Below, piece by piece: positions 24,663 through 36,657 of a stretch of DNA of 64,000 nucleotides (the stretch's first letter is position 1; each line of letters begins with the position of its first letter). Made by a program: the position numbers and the translations under genes. Under the pieces are notes generated by a model. That model was not told where the DNA came from. It did no database searches and saw only the letters and a list, made by a program, of their open reading frames with translations. This DNA is from Micromonospora alfalfae (lineage in GTDB: Bacteria > Actinomycetota > Actinomycetes > Mycobacteriales > Micromonosporaceae): contig NZ_JAKKFH010000027.1 of NCBI RefSeq assembly GCF_022230925.1, forward strand, positions 62,001 through 126,000, in the 5' to 3' direction.

Positions 24663-24998
24663 ATGAGCTGGTTCAACCGCCGGTCACGGGGCGCCGAGGT
24701 GACCCCGACGAAGCTGGATCGGGAGGCGACCCGCGACGACCTCGCGGCGCTGGAGGCGTTCGTCGCCACCCGGCGCGGGGTGGAGTTCTACCTGGAACCG
24801 GAGACGACCGCGACGGACACCACGGTGATGGCGATCGCCCACGACGGCGAGTGGATCCGCCGTCGTACCGGAACGCCCCGCGCGGCTGGGACCATCGCCC
24901 GCAAGCACGCGGTGCCGCTGTACGAGGCGGCGCGCACCGGCTACCCGGAACGGATGCGGACCTGGAGCCGGGCCCACCCGGAACGCCACGCCCGCTGA
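24663..24998 (+). CDS. Small conserved actinobacterial protein, unknown function
   Basis: Protein of 111 residues. Seen: an Arg-rich start (MSWFNRRSRGAEVTPTKLD), a helix (DREATRDDLAALEAFVATR), a beta hairpin region (GVEFYLEPETTATDTTVMAI, AHDGEWIRRRTGTPRAA) and a C-terminal helix with KHAVPLYEAARTGYPERMRT. The pattern recalls small proteins sometimes labelled oxidoreductase in actinobacteria, but no cofactor motif is present. GAGGAGAGGG lies before the ATG. It is divergent from the sigma factor and could belong to its regulon, which is untested. Function not assigned. Confidence 0.7.
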   Translation: MSWFNRRSRGAEVTPTKLDREATRDDLAALEAFVATRRGVEFYLEPETTATDTTVMAIAHDGEWIRRRTGTPRAAGTIARKHAVPLYEAARTGYPERMRTWSRAHPERHAR

Positions 24999-25203
24999 GG
25001 CCAGGTCAGCGCGGCTGGGCCGGCGCGGGTGCGCGCGAAGCGGTGGCGCGGGCCTGCACCCGCCGGAATTCGGGTGAGGTGACAGGGCCTGATGCCCTCC
25101 CCGGGATTGATCGCGGACACTGGTGGGGCGTTCGCCGATCCCAGGTGATGGTGTCGGCCGACGCCGCGCTGCCGGATGATCGGCGCAGGCCAGAGTTCGT
25201 TCG

Positions 25204-25284
25204 GACGTCCTTTGCTCTGCTTACCTATGCGCACCAGGAACGGAGCGTCACTGGTGCCTATAGGTAAGCAGAGCAAAGGACGTC
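25204..25284. repeat. 25-bp perfect inverted repeat (REP/MITE-like hairpin)
   Basis: Arms at 25204-25228 and 25260-25284 (GACGTCCTTTGCTCTGC...) are exact complements over 25 bases. Inside the 31-base loop GCACCAG (25231-25237) pairs with CTGGTGC (25251-25257), extending the hairpin to about 32 bp. The sequence is visibly AT-richer than its surroundings. It is non-coding and lies 100 bases upstream of the B12 riboswitch region. Confidence 0.85.
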
Positions 25285-25389
25285 GGGCATTGAGCGGGGG
25301 CATTGCGGCATGCCGATTCGCGCTCGCACCAATCGCTGAAGCCCGATGGGTTCCGTCCGTCTGGTAGGGCGGGACCGGCGTTGACCGGC

Positions 25390-25585
25390 GGCGCGAGGGT
25401 GTGGCAGCATTCGCGGCCTGACGGCAGTGAAGGAAGTCGGTGCGATTCCGACGCGGTCCCGCCACTGTCACCGGGGAGCGATCCCCCCTCGTGAGTCACG
25501 GCCGTGCGTCTGCGGTTGGAAGGCCGGGGGAGAGCGTCGATCCGGAAGCCAGGATACTTCGGCCGTCGGGACGTACCCCAGGGCG
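25390..25585 (+). promoter_or_regulatory. Cobalamin riboswitch of the cob operon
   Basis: Contains the conserved B12-aptamer segments in order: a GGAAGTCGGTG..ATTCCGAC hairpin (from about 25431), the core CCCGCCACTGTCACCGGGG (from about 25457), and the 3' B12 box AAGCCAGGATACTTCGGCCG (from about 25546). It lies upstream of a small ORF with a strong ribosome site and of cobN, so adenosylcobalamin or a related form should repress the operon. Edges are approximate. Confidence 0.93.
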
Positions 25586-25606
25586 TGGACACCCGAGGAG
25601 GACCCG

Positions 25607-25696
25607 ATGACGCATAGCGTCTTATTCATCGACGATCATCGTCGTATTGCGCTCCAGGCAGCGCGCTCCAGGGACATCGGCCACCGGCACCGCTGA
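25607..25696 (+). CDS. 29-codon ORF between riboswitch and cobN
   Basis: Short frame of 29 residues starting MTHSVLFIDDHRRIALQAAR and ending in SRDIGHRHR, rich in histidine and arginine. The ATG has a near-ideal GAGGAGG ribosome site seven bases upstream, directly after the cobalamin riboswitch. It ends 142 bases before cobN. The start signal is stronger than that of cobN. It may be a regulatory leader peptide or a small protein, or a chance frame. The palindromic GACGATCATCGTC lies inside it. No homologue is recognised. Confidence 0.45.
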   Translation: MTHSVLFIDDHRRIALQAARSRDIGHRHR

Positions 25697-25838
25697 GCTG
25701 ATCGCCCGCCGCTGACCGGCCCCGACGCACGCGTCGGTGCGCCGTTCGCCCGGGCCGTCGTACCGGCTGACGCCGAACCCACCCGCATCGCCCGGTCGCC
25801 CCCCTGAGGGCCCAGGGCGTCACTTTCCGGAGCCTGCC

Positions 25839-29503
<3,665 letters not shown>

Positions 29504-29507
<4 letters not shown>

Positions 29508-29623
29508 GCGCGAGGAGTGAGCCGGTTGTGCGAGCCCCGCAGTCGCGAACGAAAGAGGGCGCTGTGAGCGCGAGGAGTGAGCCGGTTGTGCGAGCCCCGC
29601 AGTCGCGAACGAAAGAGGACGCA
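29504..29623 (+). repeat. 60-bp direct tandem duplication, in frame
   Basis: Two consecutive 60-base units (29504-29563 and 29564-29623) that begin GTGAGCGCGAGGAGTGAGC differ at only about two positions near their 3' ends. The first overlaps the cobN stop codon. Each unit carries a GTG and ends in GAAAGAGG followed by another GTG, so three in-frame GTG starts (29504, 29564, 29624) lead into the chelatase gene. Translated, each unit reads SARSEPVVRAPQSRTKE. Confidence 0.92.
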
Positions 29624-31849
29624 GTGACGATCTACCCGTTCAGTGCGGTGCTCGGCATGGCCGACATGCGACTGGCGTTGCTGCTCAACGCGGTCTCTCC
29701 GGCGATCGGCGGGGTGCTGGTGCGGGGTGAGAAGGGGACCGCCAAGTCCACCGCTGTGCGGGCTCTCGCCGCGTTGCTGCCCCCGGTGCGGCGGGTGGCG
29801 GGCTGCCGTTTCGGCTGTGATCCGGCCGAGCCGGACCCGGCCTGCCCGGACGGCCCGCATCCGACCGACACCGCCGCCGAGATCCGCCCGGCCCGTCTCG
29901 TTGAACTGCCGGTGGGCGCCGCCGAGGACCGGGTGGTCGGGGCGCTGGACCTGGAGAAGGCGATCGGCGAGGGGGTACGCGCCTTCGAGCCGGGCCTGCT
30001 CGCCGCCGCGCACCGGGGTGTGCTCTACGTCGACGAGGTCAACCTGTTGCACGACCACCTCGTCGACCTGCTGCTCGACGCGGCGGCGATGGGCCGCAGC
30101 CACGTCGAGCGGGAGGGCGTGTCGGTCAGCCACGCGGCCCGGTTCCTGCTGGTCGGCACGATGAATCCGGAGGAGGGGGAGCTGCGCCCGCAGCTGCTTG
30201 ACCGGTTCGGGCTCACCGTGGAGGTGGGTGCCAGCCGGGATCCGGAGGTCCGGGTCGAGGTGGTCCGTCGGCGGCTGGCCGCCGACGCGGACCCGGTGGG
30301 CTTTGCGGCCCGCTGGGCCGATGCCGACGCGGAGATCGCCGGCCAGGTGGCCGCCGCCCGTCGCCGACTTCCCGGGGTGCGACTGCCGGACGCCGCGTTG
30401 CGGCAGATCGCCGAGGTGTGTGCGGCGTTCGACGTGGACGGGATGCGGGCCGACATCGTCACCGCCCGTACCGCTCTGGCGCACGCCGCCTGGCACGGCC
30501 GGGACCGGGTCACCATCGACGACGTCCGGGTGGCCGCCCGGCTGGCGCTGCCGCACCGTCGTCGCCGCGACCCGTTCGACACCCCGGGGCTGGACGAGAA
30601 GCGCCTCGACGAGGCGCTGCAGCGCGCCCAGGACGCGCACCCCGACGACCCGGACGACGCCGGCCCCGACGGCAGCGGCCCGGCTGGTGGCGGTGGCCCA
30701 CAGGGCGGTGGGCCGGGCGGTGGCGGCGGCCCGAACGGGGGTGGACCAGACGGCGACGGCCCGAGTGGCGGCGGGCCGCAGCACGGCGACGTCGGCGACC
30801 TCGGTGAATCCGAGACGGCTGGGCAGTCCTCGGCGCGTGACGGCGCTGGCCCGGACGCGCGCGGCGACGGACCGGACGGTGCCGACGGTTGGCCGCAGCG
30901 TCAGACGGGCGACCGGGGCGACGGTTGGCCGCAGAGCCCGGCCGGCGACCGGAGCGGCGACGGTCGGCACGCGCGCACGCCTGACGGCCGGCAGTCGGCG
31001 GCCGGTGACGGCGACCCGACCCGCGGCGCGGAGTCCGAGCCGGTGGCCGTACCCCGGGGTGGGCTGAAGGCGCGGGTGCTCACCGCGCCCGGCCTGGGTG
31101 ACGGGGTGCCGGGCCGGCGGTCACGGGCCCGCACCGGTCGGGGCCGCACCACCGGCGCCCGGGTGCCGGCGGGTCGGGTCGGCGCGCTGCACCTGCCGGC
31201 CACGATCCGCGCCGCCGCGCCGCACCAGGCGGCCCGGGGCCGGCTCACCGGTCCGCTGCGACTGCGCCGTGATGACCTGCGGGAGGCGGTTCGTGAGGGG
31301 CGCGAGGGCAACCTTGTGCTCTTCGTGGTGGACGCGAGCGGCTCGATGGGCGCCCGGCAGCGGATGACCACGGTGAAGGACGCGGTGCTCGCCCTGCTCA
31401 CCGACGCGTACCAGCGGCGCGACAAGGTCGCGGTGATCGCGTTTCGGGGTGGCGGCGCCCGGACCCTGCTGCCGGCGACCTCGTCGGTGCTGGCCGCCTC
31501 GACCCGGCTGGCCGAGCTGCCCACCGGAGGGCGTACGCCGCTGGCCGAGGGGTTGCTCGCCGCCGCGGACCTGTTGCGGGTGGAGCGTCTGCGCGACCCG
31601 AAGCGCCGCCCGCTGGTCCTCATCGTCACCGATGGCCGGGCCACCGCCGGCACCCGTCCGTTGGACCGGGCGGCAGCAGCCGCGAAGGTCCTGGCGGCGA
31701 CAGGCGCATCCTGTGTGGTCGTCGACTGCGAATCCGGCCCGGTCCGCCTGCACCTGGCCGCCCGCCTGGCCACCCAGCTGACGGCCCCGCGAACCCCCCT
31801 GGAAGCCCTCACCCATCCCCGCGATCTCGCACTTCCGGTCGCGGCATAG
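29624..31849 (+). CDS. ChlI/ChlD-type chelatase ATPase with VWA domain
   Basis: Fused AAA+ and von Willebrand A protein (741 residues) that probably supplies the ATPase function to CobN in place of CobS/CobT. Seen: Walker A GEKGTAKST at residues 35-43, LYVDEVNLLHDHLVDLLLDA (Walker B), GTMNPEEGELRPQLLDRFGL (sensor). Then a long Gly/Asp/Pro linker (about 345-455) and a VWA domain with the MIDAS motif VVDASGSMGA near residue 568 and VTDGRATAG. The chosen GTG at 29624 gives the family N-terminus; in-frame GTGs at 29564 and 29504 would add 20 or 40 repeat-encoded residues. The last ten codons lie inside an inverted repeat. Confidence 0.93.
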   Translation: MTIYPFSAVLGMADMRLALLLNAVSPAIGGVLVRGEKGTAKSTAVRALAALLPPVRRVAGCRFGCDPAEPDPACPDGPHPTDTAAEIRPARLVELPVGAAEDRVVGALDLEKAIGEGVRAFEPGLLAAAHRGVLYVDEVNLLHDHLVDLLLDAAAMGRSHVEREGVSVSHAARFLLVGTMNPEEGELRPQLLDRFGLTVEVGASRDPEVRVEVVRRRLAADADPVGFAARWADADAEIAGQVAAARRRLPGVRLPDAALRQIAEVCAAFDVDGMRADIVTARTALAHAAWHGRDRVTIDDVRVAARLALPHRRRRDPFDTPGLDEKRLDEALQRAQDAHPDDPDDAGPDGSGPAGGGGPQGGGPGGGGGPNGGGPDGDGPSGGGPQHGDVGDLGESETAGQSSARDGAGPDARGDGPDGADGWPQRQTGDRGDGWPQSPAGDRSGDGRHARTPDGRQSAAGDGDPTRGAESEPVAVPRGGLKARVLTAPGLGDGVPGRRSRARTGRGRTTGARVPAGRVGALHLPATIRAAAPHQAARGRLTGPLRLRRDDLREAVREGREGNLVLFVVDASGSMGARQRMTTVKDAVLALLTDAYQRRDKVAVIAFRGGGARTLLPATSSVLAASTRLAELPTGGRTPLAEGLLAAADLLRVERLRDPKRRPLVLIVTDGRATAGTRPLDRAAAAAKVLAATGASCVVVDCESGPVRLHLAARLATQLTAPRTPLEALTHPRDLALPVAA

Positions 31850-31894
31850 CAGGCGAAGTGCGCATATGACCAACCGAAACTGCAAGATCGCGGG
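31818..31894. repeat. Imperfect inverted repeat overlapping the chelatase stop
   Basis: Arms of about 30 bases (31818-31848, and complement at 31865-31894) both begin CCCGCGATCT and share a GCA-TT-CGGT core. The left arm encodes the last residues and stop codon (TAG) of the chelatase gene; the right arm lies in the spacer before cobO. It could form a stable hairpin inside the operon. Confidence 0.75.
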
Positions 31895-31921
31895 AGTGCC
31901 CGCGGGACGGGGGACGGGCTG

Positions 31922-32533
31922 ATGCCGCAGGGACAGCCGAGTTCGGTGCCTGTTGACGGGTTGACGACCCGGCAGCGGCGGCACCGGCCACTGCTGATCG
32001 TCCATACCGGACAGATGAAGGGGAAGTCGACGGCGGCCTTCGGGCTGGCGTTGCGGGCCTGGACCGCCGGGTTGCCGGTCGGGGTGTTCCAGTTCGTCAA
32101 GAGCGCCAAGTGGCGGGTGGGGGAGGAGAACGCCTTCCGGGCGCTCGGCGAGGTGCACGAGCGCACCGGCCAGGGCGCGCCGGTGGCCTGGCACAAGATG
32201 GGCGAGGGCTGGTCCTGGATCCAGCGCGGCAGCGACGCCGACCACGCCGCCGACGCCCTGGAAGGGTGGCGGCAGATCCAGCGTGACCTGGCCGCCGAGC
32301 GATACGGGCTGTACGTGCTGGACGAGTTCACCTACCCGATGAAGTGGGGCTGGGTGGACGTCGACGAGGTGGTCGCCACCCTGGCCGACCGCCCCGGCTT
32401 CCAACACGTCGTGATCACCGGTCGGGACGCCGACCCGCGCCTGGTCGCCGCCGCCGACCTGGTCGCCGAGCTGACCAAGGTCAAGCACCCGATGGACGCC
32501 GGCCAGAAGGGCCAGAAGGGCATCGAGTGGTGA
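31922..32533 (+). CDS. cobO: Cob(I)yrinic acid a,c-diamide adenosyltransferase CobO
   Basis: Transfers the adenosyl group from ATP to the corrinoid cobalt. Seen: 203 residues; P-loop HTGQMKGKSTAAFGLALRA near residue 28; FQFVKSAKWRVGEENAF; GEGWSWIQRGSDADHA; LYVLDEFTYPMKWGWVDVD; HVVITGRDADPRLV; KVKHPMDAGQKGQKGIEW. This is the CobO/CobA/BtuR family over its full length. The ATG at 31922 follows a 72-base spacer containing the inverted repeat. The stop overlaps the cobB start as GTGA, starting the tightly coupled part of the operon. Confidence 0.95.
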   Translation: MPQGQPSSVPVDGLTTRQRRHRPLLIVHTGQMKGKSTAAFGLALRAWTAGLPVGVFQFVKSAKWRVGEENAFRALGEVHERTGQGAPVAWHKMGEGWSWIQRGSDADHAADALEGWRQIQRDLAAERYGLYVLDEFTYPMKWGWVDVDEVVATLADRPGFQHVVITGRDADPRLVAAADLVAELTKVKHPMDAGQKGQKGIEW

Positions 32534-33891
32534 CCGCCCCCACCGAACCGTTGTCGCTGCCCCGGCTGGTGGTCGCCGCCCCGGCCAGCGGCCACGGCAA
32601 GACCACTGTGGCCACCGGGCTGCTCGCCGCGCTGCGCCGACGGGGCCTGACGGTCAGCCCGCACAAGGTCGGGCCGGACTACATCGACCCCGGCTACCAC
32701 GCCCTCGCCGCCGGACGACCCGGGCGCAACCTCGACCCGTTCCTGGTCGGGGCCGACCGGATCGCGCCCCTGCTGCGACACGGCGCGAGCGTCCCCACGC
32801 CCGCCGACATCGCCGTGGTCGAGGGCGTCATGGGCCTGCACGACGGTGCCGTGGGCCGCCGCGACTACGCCTCCACCGCACACGTCGCCCGGCTGATCGA
32901 GGCGCCCGTGCTGCTGGTGCTGGACACCACGGCGCAGGGCCGCTCGGCCGCCGCGCTCACCCTCGGCATGGCCGCGTTCGACAGGGCGGTACGGATCGGC
33001 GGGGTGATCCTCAACCGGGTCGGCTCACCCCGGCACGAGTCGCTGCTGCGCGACGCCCTCGCCGAGGTGGACGTACCGGTGCTCGGGGCGGTGACCCGCG
33101 CCGCCGAGGTGGCCGCGCCGGCCCGGCACCTCGGACTGGTGCCGGTCGCCGAGCGGGCACCCGAATCAGTGGCGATCGTCACCGCGCTCGCCGAACTGGT
33201 CGAGGCCACAGTGGACCTCGACGCCGTGCTCGACCTGGCCCGGACCGCCCCGCCGCTGACCACCCCGGCGTGGGACCCGGTCGCCGCCGTCGGTGGTCCG
33301 GCCGGCGTCGAGCGGCCCCGGATCGCCCTCGCCGGTGGTCCGGCCTTCACCTTCTCGTACGCGGAGACCGCCGAACTGCTCACCGCGGCCGGCGCGGAGG
33401 TCATCACAGTCGATCCGCTGCGTGACCCGGCGCTGCCCACCGGCACCCGGGCGGTGGTGATCGGCGGCGGCTTCCCCGAGGCGTACGCCCGGACGCTGGC
33501 CGACAACACCGCGCTCCGCGCCGAGCTGGCCGACTTCGACGGGCCGATGGTGGCCGAGTGCGCCGGGCTGCTCTACCTCGGGCGGTCCCTGGACGGCGTA
33601 CCGATGTGCGGTCGACTGGACCTGACCGCCCGGATGACCGACCGGCTCACCCTCGGCTACCGGGAGGCGGTGGCCGTCACCGACTCCCCGGTGGCGCGCG
33701 CTGGCGAGCCGGTACGCGGTCACGAGTTCCACCGCACCACCACCGACCCGGGGCACGGCGACGCGCCGGCGTGGCGCTGGAACGACACCCGGCACGGCTT
33801 CGTCGCCGGTCGGGTGCACGCGTCCTACCTGCACACCCACTGGGCGGGCCACCCGGACGCGGCCCGCCGGCTCGTCGAGGCGTGTCGATGA
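32530..33891 (+). CDS. cobB: Cobyrinic/hydrogenobyrinic acid a,c-diamide synthase CobB
   Basis: Amidates the a and c side chains using glutamine and ATP. Seen: 453 residues; N-terminal ATPase domain with LVVAAPASGHGKTTVATGLL and VSPHKVGPDYIDPGYHALAA; VVEGVMGLHDGAVG; GVILNRVGSPRHESLL. The C-terminal class I glutamine amidotransferase domain has RIALAGGPAFTFSYAETAEL, VIGGGFPEAYA, a nucleophile segment VAECAGLLYL (Cys), and a His-containing end (FVAGRVHASYLHTHW). The GTG at 32530 overlaps the cobO stop; the stop overlaps cobI (ATGA). Confidence 0.95.
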   Translation: MTAPTEPLSLPRLVVAAPASGHGKTTVATGLLAALRRRGLTVSPHKVGPDYIDPGYHALAAGRPGRNLDPFLVGADRIAPLLRHGASVPTPADIAVVEGVMGLHDGAVGRRDYASTAHVARLIEAPVLLVLDTTAQGRSAAALTLGMAAFDRAVRIGGVILNRVGSPRHESLLRDALAEVDVPVLGAVTRAAEVAAPARHLGLVPVAERAPESVAIVTALAELVEATVDLDAVLDLARTAPPLTTPAWDPVAAVGGPAGVERPRIALAGGPAFTFSYAETAELLTAAGAEVITVDPLRDPALPTGTRAVVIGGGFPEAYARTLADNTALRAELADFDGPMVAECAGLLYLGRSLDGVPMCGRLDLTARMTDRLTLGYREAVAVTDSPVARAGEPVRGHEFHRTTTDPGHGDAPAWRWNDTRHGFVAGRVHASYLHTHWAGHPDAARRLVEACR

Positions 33892-34667
33892 GCGCCGACG
33901 TCACGCTCACCGGGGTCGGCGTCGGCCCCGGCGACCCGGAACTGCTCACCGTCAAGGCGGTGCGGCTGCTGCGCGAGGCCGACCTGGTCTTCGTACCCGT
34001 GATGGCCGACCGGGTCGCGCCCTTCGCGACCGCCGGTCCGACGCCGCCCGGCGCGGACGCCGGGCGGGCCGAGGCGACAGTGCGCTCCCACGTCGCGGCG
34101 GACCGGCTGCGCCGGCTGCCGTTCGCGCTGGACGACCGGGGCGGGGTCACCGCGCGCCGGACGGCGGCCTGGGATGACGCCGCCCGGGTGGTGGTCGAGG
34201 CGATCGACGCGGGCGCACTGTCCCTCGCGTTCGCCACCATCGGCGACCCCAACGTCTACTCCACCTTCGGTTACCTGGCCCAGAGCGTCCGCGCGCTGCG
34301 CCCGGCGGTGCGGGTGGCGACAGTGCCCGGCGTCACCGCCATGCAGGAGCTGGCGGCCCGCAGCGGCACCCCGCTCTGTGAGGGACGTGAACCGCTCACT
34401 CTGCTGCCGGCCACCGCGGGCCTGGGGCTCTTCGCCGACGCCCTCGCCGGGCCGGGCACCGTCGTCGCCTACAAGGGCTGGCGGCGGCACCCGGAACTGC
34501 TCGCCGAGCTGCGCCGGCAGGGCCGCCTCGCCGACGCCGTGCTCGGACGCAGCCTGGGGCTGCCCGGTGAACACGTCGGACCGGTCGACGACACCGAGCA
34601 CGACCTGCCGTACCTGTCGACGCTGCTGGTTCCGGCCCGCCGCGAGCACCGAGGAGGAAAGCTGTGA
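33888..34667 (+). CDS. cobI: Precorrin-2 C20-methyltransferase CobI
   Basis: SAM-dependent corrin methyltransferase acting at C20. Seen: 259 residues with the tetrapyrrole methylase fold: GVGVGPGDPELLTVKAVRLL, DLVFVPVMADRV, LSLAFATIGDPNVYSTFGYL, ATVPGVTAMQELAARSGTPL and a C-terminal VVAYKGWRRHPELLAEL. The GDPNVYSTFGYL segment is typical of CobI/CbiL. The ATG at 33888 overlaps the cobB stop; the stop overlaps cobM as GTGA. Confidence 0.93.
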   Translation: MSADVTLTGVGVGPGDPELLTVKAVRLLREADLVFVPVMADRVAPFATAGPTPPGADAGRAEATVRSHVAADRLRRLPFALDDRGGVTARRTAAWDDAARVVVEAIDAGALSLAFATIGDPNVYSTFGYLAQSVRALRPAVRVATVPGVTAMQELAARSGTPLCEGREPLTLLPATAGLGLFADALAGPGTVVAYKGWRRHPELLAELRRQGRLADAVLGRSLGLPGEHVGPVDDTEHDLPYLSTLLVPARREHRGGKL

Positions 34668-35509
34668 CCAGCGACGGCACTGTGTGGTTCGTCGGAGCCG
34701 GCCCGGGGGCGGCGGACCTGCTGACCCTGCGGGCCGCCCGGGTCATCGCCGAGGCGGACATCGTGATCTGGGCGGCCAGCCTGGTGCACGCCGACGTGCT
34801 CGACCACGCCCGCCCCGGCGCGGAGATCGTCGACTCGTCGCAGCTGCCCATCGAGGGGGTGCTGCCGCTCTACCAGCGCGCCGCCGAACAGGGGCTGACA
34901 GTGGCCCGGATCCACTCCGGCGACCCGGCGCTGTGGGGCGCGGTACAGGAGCAGCTGGACGTGTGCCGGGCGCTCGGCCTGGCCGTCGAGATCGTGCCCG
35001 GGGTGTCGTCGTTCACCGCCGTCGCGGCGATCGTCGGACGGGAGCTGACAGTGCCCGAGGTGGCCCAGTCGGTCATCCTCACCCGCCTCGAAGGCGGCAA
35101 GACCCCGATGCCGCCCGGCGAGCGGGTCCGCGACTTCGCCCGGCACGGCACCACCATGGCGCTGTTCCTCTCCGCCGCCCGCTCCGGGCAGGTGCAAGCC
35201 GAACTGCTGGCCGGCGGCTACCCGGAGGACACCCCGGCCGTGGTGGCCTACCAGGCGACCTGGCCCGACGAACTCGTGGTGCGCTGCACGGTCGGCACCC
35301 TGGAGGCGACTGTCAAGCAGCACAAGCTGTGGAAGCACACCCTCTTCCTGGTCGGGCCGGCCCTCGCCGCCGAGGGCACCCGCTCGCACCTCTACCACCC
35401 GGGGCACTTCCACACCTTCCGGCGGGCCGAGCCGGCCGCCCGCGCCGAGCTGCGCCGCCAGGCCGGCGCCCGCACCGGGGGGACAGCCACACCGGGGCAG
35501 ACACCATGA
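34664..35509 (+). CDS. cobM: Precorrin-4 C11-methyltransferase CobM
   Basis: SAM-dependent methyltransferase acting at C11. Seen: 281 residues; VWFVGAGPGAADLLTLRAAR, ADIVIWAASLVHADVLDHA, RIHSGDPALWGAVQEQLD, VPGVSSFTAVAAIVGRELTV and LTRLEGGKTPMP. The last is characteristic of CobM/CbiF. The C-terminal 30 residues are Ala/Arg-rich and variable. The GTG at 34664 overlaps the cobI stop; the stop overlaps cbiD (ATGA). Confidence 0.94.
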   Translation: MTSDGTVWFVGAGPGAADLLTLRAARVIAEADIVIWAASLVHADVLDHARPGAEIVDSSQLPIEGVLPLYQRAAEQGLTVARIHSGDPALWGAVQEQLDVCRALGLAVEIVPGVSSFTAVAAIVGRELTVPEVAQSVILTRLEGGKTPMPPGERVRDFARHGTTMALFLSAARSGQVQAELLAGGYPEDTPAVVAYQATWPDELVVRCTVGTLEATVKQHKLWKHTLFLVGPALAAEGTRSHLYHPGHFHTFRRAEPAARAELRRQAGARTGGTATPGQTP

Positions 35510-36657
35510 CGTACGCCGAGCCGCCGCTGCGCGAGCCGGACCTGCCGCGTACCGCGAAGGTCCGGCCCACAGCACTGCGCACCGGCTGGACCACCGGCGC
35601 GTGCGCGACGGCGGCGGCCAAGGCCGCCCTCACCGCGCTGGTCACCGGCACCAGCCAGCAGGAGGTGGAGATCGGCCTGCCCGCCGGACGCCGGGTGCGT
35701 TTCCCGGTGGAGCGCTGCGAGGTGACCGGCACCCCACCGGTCCGGGCCGAGGCGGTGGTGGTCAAGGACGCCGGGGACGACCCTGACGTCACCCACGGCG
35801 CCGAGCTGACCGCCACCGTGGACTGGACCGACGTGCCCGGCCTGCGGCTGGCCGGTGGCGCCGGCGTCGGCACTGTCACCAAGCCCGGCCTCGGGCTGGC
35901 GGTCGGCGGTCCGGCGATCAACGACACCCCCCGCCGGATGATCGGCGAGGCGGTGGCCGAGGTGGTCGACCTCAGCGAGGTCGGAGTCCGGGTGGTGATC
36001 AGCGTGCCCCGGGGCGAGATCATGGCCCGCAAGACCACCAACCGTCGGCTCGGCATCCTCGGCGGCATCTCGATCCTCGGCACCACCGGGATCGTCCGCC
36101 CGTTCTCCACCGCGTCGTGGCGCGCCAGCGTCGTCCAGGCCGTGCACGTGATGGCCGCCCAGGGCGAACCGACGGTGGTGCTCTGCACCGGCGGGCGTAC
36201 CGAGCGGGCCGCCCGCGCGCTCCTGCCCGACCTGCCCGAGGTCTGCTTCGTCGAGGTCGGCGACTTCACCGGGGCCGCGGTGACCGCCGCCGTGGGTGAC
36301 GCCATGACCGGGGTGGTCTTCGTCGGCATGGCCGGCAAGCTCGCCAAACTCGCCGCCGGCATCCTGATGACCCACTACACCCGCTCGAAGGTGGACCTGT
36401 CCCTGCTCGGCGCGGTGACCGCCGAGGCCGGCGGCGACCCGTCGCTCGTCGCCGCCGTGACCGAGGCGAACACCGGGCGGCACGCGTACGAGCTGTGGGA
36501 GGCCGCCGGGCTGCTCGCCCCTGCCGGCGACCTGCTCTGCCAGCGGGTCCGCCAGGTGCTGCGGCGCTTCGCCGGACCAACTGTGACAGTGGACGTGGCG
36601 ATGGTCGACTTCGCCGGAGCGCACGTCGTCGCCTCGTCCGGCCGGTGGCCCCGATGA
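35506..36657 (+). CDS. cbiD: Cobalt-precorrin-5B C1-methyltransferase CbiD
   Basis: Anaerobic-pathway enzyme that methylates C1. Seen: 383 residues; N-terminal RTGWTTGACATAAAKAALTAL, EIGLPAGRRVRFPVERCEV, GTVTKPGLGLAVGGPAINDT, PRRMIGEAVAEV, VVISVPRGEIMARKTTNRRL, GGISILGTTGIVRPFSTASW and FVEVGDFTGAAVTAA. These match CbiD throughout. CbiD is from the anaerobic (early cobalt) route, which sits oddly beside CobN. ATGA overlaps at both ends. Confidence 0.95.
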   Translation: MTYAEPPLREPDLPRTAKVRPTALRTGWTTGACATAAAKAALTALVTGTSQQEVEIGLPAGRRVRFPVERCEVTGTPPVRAEAVVVKDAGDDPDVTHGAELTATVDWTDVPGLRLAGGAGVGTVTKPGLGLAVGGPAINDTPRRMIGEAVAEVVDLSEVGVRVVISVPRGEIMARKTTNRRLGILGGISILGTTGIVRPFSTASWRASVVQAVHVMAAQGEPTVVLCTGGRTERAARALLPDLPEVCFVEVGDFTGAAVTAAVGDAMTGVVFVGMAGKLAKLAAGILMTHYTRSKVDLSLLGAVTAEAGGDPSLVAAVTEANTGRHAYELWEAAGLLAPAGDLLCQRVRQVLRRFAGPTVTVDVAMVDFAGAHVVASSGRWPR

